A stretch of DNA of 9,045 bases from Pseudomonadota bacterium (GTDB lineage Bacteria; Pseudomonadota; Gammaproteobacteria; Steroidobacterales; Woeseiaceae): positions 1 to 9,045 of the forward strand of contig JADFGH010000069.1 of assembly GCA_022567775.1 (NCBI GenBank), written 5' to 3'. Made by a program: the position numbers and the translations under genes. Below the pieces are notes generated by a model. That model was not told the DNA's origin. It searched no databases and saw only the letters and a program-made list of their open reading frames with translations. Below, piece after piece: positions 6,004 through 9,045 of this stretch. Numbering within the stretch: the first letter of the stretch is position 1; every line of letters begins with the position of its first letter.

Positions 6004-7301
6004 GAACTACGATTCGCATGACTGCCACCGTCCTTGCATTTGCCGCATCTGTGGCGTCCGCACAGACGACTGCAATCACCGGCGCGACAGTTCACACCGT
6101 TGGTCCCGAGGGCACACTGGAGAACGCGACCATTGTTATCGAAAACGGCCGGATAGCGGAAGTCGGCACGGGAATCCGGGTGCCTGCCGGCGCCGAAGTG
6201 ATCGATGCCAGCGGCAAGATCATTACACCCGGCCTGTTCAGCGCCATGGGCCAGATAGGCCTCAGCGAAGTGGGCGCCGTGACCGGCACCAACGATGCGG
6301 TACAGCGTGGTGACGACTTCTCAGCCGGTTTCGACGTTGCAGATGCCTACAATCGCCGCTCGGTGGTCATTCCGATCAGCCGCATCGACGGCATTACCCG
6401 GGCGCTTATCGCGCCGCGCGCCGGTCGCCCTGACGAACAGGGAAACTCCAGCCGGGTGCTGTCCGGCCTGGCTTCCGTGGTGCAACTGGGTGACAGCGGC
6501 GATTACCTCACAAGACACGGCGTGGCAGTAGTCGTCAATCTTGGCGAAACCGGCAGCGCGGTTGCTGCAGGCTCGAGAGCAGCTGCAATTCAGGAGTTGC
6601 GTGCGGCGCTTGCTGACGCCCTGGACTACCGGCGGAACAAGGCCGCGTACGAACGCGGCGACTGGCGCGAGTATTCGGTCAGCACTGCTGACCTCGAGGC
6701 GCTGATCAGCGTTGTCGAAGGCGATCGTTCGATGATTTTTGCGGCAAATCGTGCCAGCGACATCGAGATCGTCATCAAGCTGGCGTCCGAGTTCGGCTTG
6801 AGCGCAATTATCATCGGTGGCGCCGAAGCCTGGATGCTTGCGCATGAACTGGCAGCCGCAAACGTGTCCGTGATCATCGATGGCACCGCAAACCTGCCCG
6901 GCAATTTCGACCGTATCAACGCCAGGCTGGAAACAGGCGGGATACTCGCTGCTGCGGGGGTTCGTGTCGCGTTTGGTGCCGGAGCGCAAACTCACCAGGC
7001 CAGAAACATCACGCAGTCTGCCGGCAATGCCGTCGCCAATGGCATGGACTGGGATGCTGCGCTCGAGGCAATCACCCTGGCTCCTGCAGAGATGTATGGC
7101 GTCGCTGGCGAAGTCGGCAGCATTGAGACTGGCAAGTCAGCAGATCTCATCATCTGGGGTGCCGATCCGCTCGAATTAACGAGCTATCCGGAGCAGGTAT
7201 TTATCCAGGGAGAGTCGATTCCAATGGAAAGCAGGCAAACCCTGCTTCGTGATCGTTACCTGCAGACAGACACGGTTAAACCGCCGGCCTTTCGTCATTA
7301 A
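6000..7301 (+). CDS. periplasmic amidohydrolase paralogue lacking the metal site (probable pseudoenzyme)
   Basis: This 433-residue protein has the amidohydrolase fold, an N-terminal Sec signal (cleavage expected after ASA, residue 21) and no lipobox. It keeps the scaffold motifs: ITGATVHTVGPEGTLENATIVIENGRI at the start, KIITPGL before the first barrel strand, and GSIETGKSADLIIWGADPLE at the end. Every metal-binding position I can align with the upstream gene is changed. HxH becomes M83-G-Q85, the lysine position becomes Val in VVVNLGE, the VHNH block becomes IFAANRA, HH becomes G273-G274 in GGAEAW, and the Asp becomes A327 in FGAGA. The frame is intact over its full length with family-like spacing, so it looks selected rather than decaying. 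GGAGG lies seven bases before its ATG, which overlaps the upstream stop. It probably forms a complex with the active lipoprotein partner or binds ligand; that role is inferred. Databases would label it amidohydrolase from fold alone. Confidence 0.85.
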   Translation: MRTTIRMTATVLAFAASVASAQTTAITGATVHTVGPEGTLENATIVIENGRIAEVGTGIRVPAGAEVIDASGKIITPGLFSAMGQIGLSEVGAVTGTNDAVQRGDDFSAGFDVADAYNRRSVVIPISRIDGITRALIAPRAGRPDEQGNSSRVLSGLASVVQLGDSGDYLTRHGVAVVVNLGETGSAVAAGSRAAAIQELRAALADALDYRRNKAAYERGDWREYSVSTADLEALISVVEGDRSMIFAANRASDIEIVIKLASEFGLSAIIIGGAEAWMLAHELAAANVSVIIDGTANLPGNFDRINARLETGGILAAAGVRVAFGAGAQTHQARNITQSAGNAVANGMDWDAALEAITLAPAEMYGVAGEVGSIETGKSADLIIWGADPLELTSYPEQVFIQGESIPMESRQTLLRDRYLQTDTVKPPAFRH

Positions 7302-7371
7302 CCCGGCAGACATCCCGCCGCGGCGGGCTCGAGTGGACCAGTCGTCGGTGACTTGCTTGCCGGCACCTGTT

Positions 7372-7413
7372 TGTCGACGAATTGGGCAGTTTTGCATGCA
7401 TCATTCGTCGACA
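7372..7413. repeat. 11-bp perfect inverted repeat with 20-base spacer
   Basis: TGTCGACGAAT at 7372-7382 is repeated in inverted form as ATTCGTCGACA at 7403-7413. The 20-base spacer contains the palindrome TGCATGCA (7393-7400). The 8-mer CTTGCCGG lies directly on both sides of the unit (7356-7363 and 7426-7433). It could be an operator, a folded RNA element or the remnant of a small mobile unit. It is not followed by a T run on either strand, so it is not a typical terminator. Confidence 0.5.
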
Positions 7414-7491
7414 GAAAGTGTCAGACTTGCCGGAGTTTCCGCAGCCAAAATTCGCCCCGAAGCGCCAGTTATTTTCACTATTGGTCAATAA

Positions 7492-7523
7492 TGTTTCCGC
7501 GGAAACACGGAACCACGGAAACA
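7492..7523. repeat. 16-bp palindrome plus three tandem CGGAAmCA 8-mers
   Basis: TGTTTCCGCGGAAACA at 7492-7507 is a perfect 16-bp palindrome. Its right half begins a head-to-tail series of three 8-base units: CGGAAACA (7500-7507), CGGAACCA (7508-7515) and CGGAAACA (7516-7523). One inverted and three direct copies of one half-site in 32 bases look like a binding array for a DNA-binding protein, although the target and the gene it controls (the next gene starts about 205 bases downstream) are not evident. Confidence 0.45.
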
Positions 7524-7681
7524 AGCAAAACAAAACGCCATCAGGATGCCGGGCACGAGCATCCCGGCGACCTGCTTCACCAAGCCCCTTGCCCCGCTAA
7601 CTGCATTGCGGCCGCCTCCCCCTGTGACAAGGATACCCTGCCTGGCTCGGCATGCAGGCGCCAGCCAGGTGTTTCATTTTG

Positions 7682-7722
7682 ACGCAAAATGCGTTACATT
7701 TACGTCACTTTCGCAATACAGT
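7682..7722 (+). promoter_or_regulatory. candidate promoter and operator of the RHH gene
   Basis: A -35-like GTTACA (7693-7698) and -10-like TACAGT (7717-7722) are 18 bases apart. Transcription would begin at or next to the ATG at 7729. A small dyad ACGCA-AAA-TGCGT (7682-7694) overlaps the -35 element, and a wider TGACG/CGTCA pair (7680-7684 and 7703-7707) surrounds it. Such dyads at the promoter fit autoregulation by a ribbon-helix-helix protein, which is common in that family. These hexamer matches are only partial. Confidence 0.3.
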
Positions 7723-7728
7723 AAATCG

Positions 7729-7923
7729 ATGGCCAAGATCAAGATAGCCACGCTCAACCTCAGAATCGACCCCGGCGTGAAAGAAGCCGTACGCGAGGCT
7801 GCGGACAAGGAGCACCGGAGTGTGGCCAACATGGTCGAGATGCTGATCCGCCGGCACTGTGACCACACCGGCATCGTTATTCCTGACCAGAGCGATATGT
7901 TCCCGGGGAAGCAAAATGGATGA
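7729..7923 (+). CDS. ribbon-helix-helix (Arc/CopG-like) DNA-binding protein
   Basis: This 64-residue protein has the complete ribbon-helix-helix fold. The N-terminal beta strand ATLNLRID (residues 7-14) would enter the DNA major groove in a dimer. Helix 1 is DPGVKEAVREAADKE and helix 2 is HRSVANMVEMLIRRHC, separated by the usual basic/Ser turn. The last 17 residues are a short polar tail (VIPDQSDMFPGKQNG region). Family members are repressors, often antitoxins of toxin-antitoxin pairs or plasmid copy-control and partition regulators. The ATG has no Shine-Dalgarno sequence and a -10-like box lies six bases before it, so the transcript may be leaderless. The gene overlaps the next by 8 bases, so the two are coupled. 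The DNA target is probably its own promoter region, by family analogy. Confidence 0.82.
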   Translation: MAKIKIATLNLRIDPGVKEAVREAADKEHRSVANMVEMLIRRHCDHTGIVIPDQSDMFPGKQNG

Positions 7924-8170
7924 AAAAATGATGAGAGCGATGGTTACCGCCGGCGCCATCAAGAAGATCAACATCATCGGTAACGGCGCCCGGTTTCATA
8001 TCGAGGCCAACACGCCCAACGGTTCAGTTACCGCGGAAACACACAAAGGCAAGATCAAGACCTGGGTAACGCTGGATGCCGCCGCCAAATGGGTGCGCGC
8101 CCTCGGCATCGGTACTGCGCATCTCAACCTCGCCCGCTGGCAACCCGGTCAGCGGGAGTTCCCTATTTAG
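7916..8170 (+). CDS. conserved-looking small protein paired with RHH regulator
   Basis: This 84-residue protein is unassigned. It begins MDEKMMRAMVTAGAIKKI, then has alternating strand-like segments (INIIGNGARFHIEAN, GSVTAETHKGKIKTW) and a helix TLDAAAKWVRALGIG, and ends with HLNLARWQPGQREF. The beta-beta-alpha layout and the K-W-TLDAAA-W-R-LGIG ending recall small proteins found beside CopG-type genes on integrative elements and plasmids, sometimes labelled ParC-like or partition-associated; I hold that link loosely. GGGGA lies seven bases upstream of the ATG. The start overlaps the RHH stop by 8 bases, and the stop overlaps the opposite-strand hydrolase by 8 bases. Possible roles are the partner of an RHH antitoxin, a corepressor or a nucleic-acid-binding accessory; nothing in the sequence identifies a catalytic residue set. 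Confidence 0.72.
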   Translation: MDEKMMRAMVTAGAIKKINIIGNGARFHIEANTPNGSVTAETHKGKIKTWVTLDAAAKWVRALGIGTAHLNLARWQPGQREFPI

Positions 8171-9045
8171 CGGCCGTCCCCTGGTTTACAAATTCATCGA
8201 TGAGATGAATGACAGGATCCAGGCTTTCGTCCTCGGTGACGAACCAGTGGTTATTCCCTTCCAGTAACACCATCCGGGCGTTCGGCAATTGTGCCGCCAC
8301 TTCTTTACCGTACTTGACCGGAACCGCGAGATCCCCTTTTCGATGCAAGACCAGTGCCGGCGTACTAACGGTCCCCGCGATGTCGCGAACGTCGATATGA
8401 CTGATGCCTTTCAGAAAAGCCGCTGCTGTTTCAGGGGTCGCTGAAGTTCGCTGCAAATCATTGAAAAGCTGGTTCTCCGCCGCATTTCCGTCGGGAATGA
8501 ATGTCGCGGTAAACATCTGGTGAAACGCCGCGGAATCGCCGCCCCAATGTTTTGGGATCAGGCGCGCGATGGGAGCTATTTGCGGCACGTCGTCGAGATC
8601 AGGGGATACCAGGAACGACCCCCAGATCACCAGGTGACTGACCCGCTCAGGATGTTTGGCCGCGTAACTGATTGCAGTAGATCCGCCCTCCGACATTCCG
8701 AGTAATGCAAACTTGTCTATGCCACTCGCATCGATGACAGCCTCAAGGTCTTCAAGACGGGTTTCCGGGCTGAATGTGTCGACATTCCGGTCGGAAAGCC
8801 CCATGCCGCGCCCGTCGTATCGAATTAGTTGAAAACGGCTGGCGAGCTTCTGGCAAAAAGCGGACGAGATGGGCGAATCCCATTCCATTTCCAGGTTGGT
8901 AAACCAACCCAGCGAACGGACCAGCGGATAACCCGAGCCTGCCGATGACCAGGCGATTTTCAGGCCGTCGGCTACCCGTGTGTAGCGGATCTCCTGGGGA
9001 AGTTTTTTCGCCTCGGTTTCGGGAGTTACAGTATCCGAATCACCA
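8163..9045 (-). CDS. alpha/beta hydrolase (C-terminal part), probably of a larger regulatory protein
   Basis: The visible 293 residues form an alpha/beta hydrolase fold, and the frame is open to the right edge, so the N-terminus is missing. The ATG at 8886-8888 is not a good start because fold elements precede it (IRYTRVADGLKIAWSSAG, LVRSLGWFTNLE). Visible parts are the oxyanion strand RYDGRGMGLSD, the nucleophile Ser in GMSEGG (codon 8691-8693), the acid Asp in VLHRKGDLAVP and the His in EGNNHWF, giving a complete catalytic triad. The IRY-ADG-IAW opening and W-L--EWDSP block are typical of hydrolase domains found downstream of adenylate cyclase or winged-helix regulatory domains in bacterial multidomain proteins. 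The polar stretch before it (DSDTVTPETEAKKLPQE) looks like a linker, which supports a missing N-terminal domain. The substrate is unknown. It ends inside the small protein gene on the opposite strand. Confidence 0.85.
   Translation of the reverse strand, partial: GDSDTVTPETEAKKLPQEIRYTRVADGLKIAWSSAGSGYPLVRSLGWFTNLEMEWDSPISSAFCQKLASRFQLIRYDGRGMGLSDRNVDTFSPETRLEDLEAVIDASGIDKFALLGMSEGGSTAISYAAKHPERVSHLVIWGSFLVSPDLDDVPQIAPIARLIPKHWGGDSAAFHQMFTATFIPDGNAAENQLFNDLQRTSATPETAAAFLKGISHIDVRDIAGTVSTPALVLHRKGDLAVPVKYGKEVAAQLPNARMVLLEGNNHWFVTEDESLDPVIHLIDEFVNQGTAAK

Larger units (their letters stand above)
7302..7728. other. 427-base intergenic region with several dyads, no gene recognised
   Basis: Short open frames cross this stretch on both strands, but none has a Shine-Dalgarno-led start or a recognisable sequence. 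It contains a GC palindrome directly after the amidohydrolase stop (CCCGCCGCGGCGGG at 7314-7327, no T run), an 11-bp inverted repeat, a 16-bp palindrome followed by tandem 8-mers, a TATTG-GT-CAATA dyad at 7479-7490, and a 6-bp stem with a 9-base loop at 7548-7568 (GCCGGG/CCCGGC). It ends with the promoter region of the ribbon-helix-helix gene. Some of these must end the amidohydrolase transcript, but no canonical terminator with a U tract is seen. Confidence 0.6.

Noticed and set aside
6321..6995. 224-residue minus-strand frame opposite the second amidohydrolase
   Set aside because: It lies entirely antisense to an intact coding frame and its composition reflects the complementary codons; no motif is seen.
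6000..7301. Calling the second amidohydrolase a pseudogene
   Set aside because: Although the metal ligands are lost, the frame, signal peptide, Shine-Dalgarno sequence and scaffold motifs are all intact, which argues for a maintained non-catalytic protein instead of a decaying gene.
7314..7327. GC palindrome after the amidohydrolase stop as a Rho-independent terminator
   Set aside because: It is self-complementary without a loop and no T run follows on the plus strand, so it does not meet the usual form.
7353..7682. Short plus-strand frames in the spacer after the amidohydrolases
   Set aside because: Starts lack ribosome binding sites, residues are Cys/His/Pro/Arg-rich without pattern, and the frames run through the palindromes and repeats.

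Overview
The window reads as a chromosomal segment of a moderately GC-rich bacterium, most likely a gammaproteobacterium. The evidence is a DUF4389 membrane protein, a SoxC-type sulfite dehydrogenase with a c-type cytochrome, exported amidohydrolases with N-terminal signal or lipoprotein sequences, and Shine-Dalgarno-led starts. The lineage is inferred from family content; no rRNA, tRNA or marker gene is present to fix it. No IS element, CRISPR array or phage gene is visible.

Layout: (1) Positions 2-649 (+) are the C-terminal end of an N-acyl-D-amino-acid deacylase (D-aminoacylase) cut by the left edge. (2) Positions 661-4496 are all on the minus strand. In order of coordinate they are a possible 34-residue membrane peptide, a coiled-coil membrane-anchored protein, a DUF4389 protein, a tail-anchored protein with a ribosomal L7/L12 C-terminal-like domain, a monoheme cytochrome c overlapping the 3' end of soxC, soxC itself with a Tat signal, and a small secreted protein. 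(3) Positions 4633-7301 (+) hold two translationally coupled amidohydrolases. The first is a lipoprotein with a complete metal site. The second is a periplasmic paralogue that has lost essentially every metal ligand. (4) Positions 7302-7728 hold no gene but do contain several dyads and short tandem repeats. (5) Positions 7729-8170 (+) are an overlapping pair: a ribbon-helix-helix DNA-binding protein, possibly leaderless, and an 84-residue protein of unknown function. (6) Positions 8163-9045 (-) are the C-terminal part of an alpha/beta hydrolase running off the right edge and overlapping the previous gene tail to tail.

Functional reading: the soxC/cytochrome pair would oxidise sulfite (or a protein-bound sulfane sulfur) in the periplasm and pass electrons to a c-type cytochrome. 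No other sox gene is in view. The D-aminoacylase and the exported amidohydrolases suggest scavenging of amide- or peptide-like substrates. The most unusual points are the active/inactive amidohydrolase pair, the RHH plus small-protein module, and the dyad-rich spacer between them.
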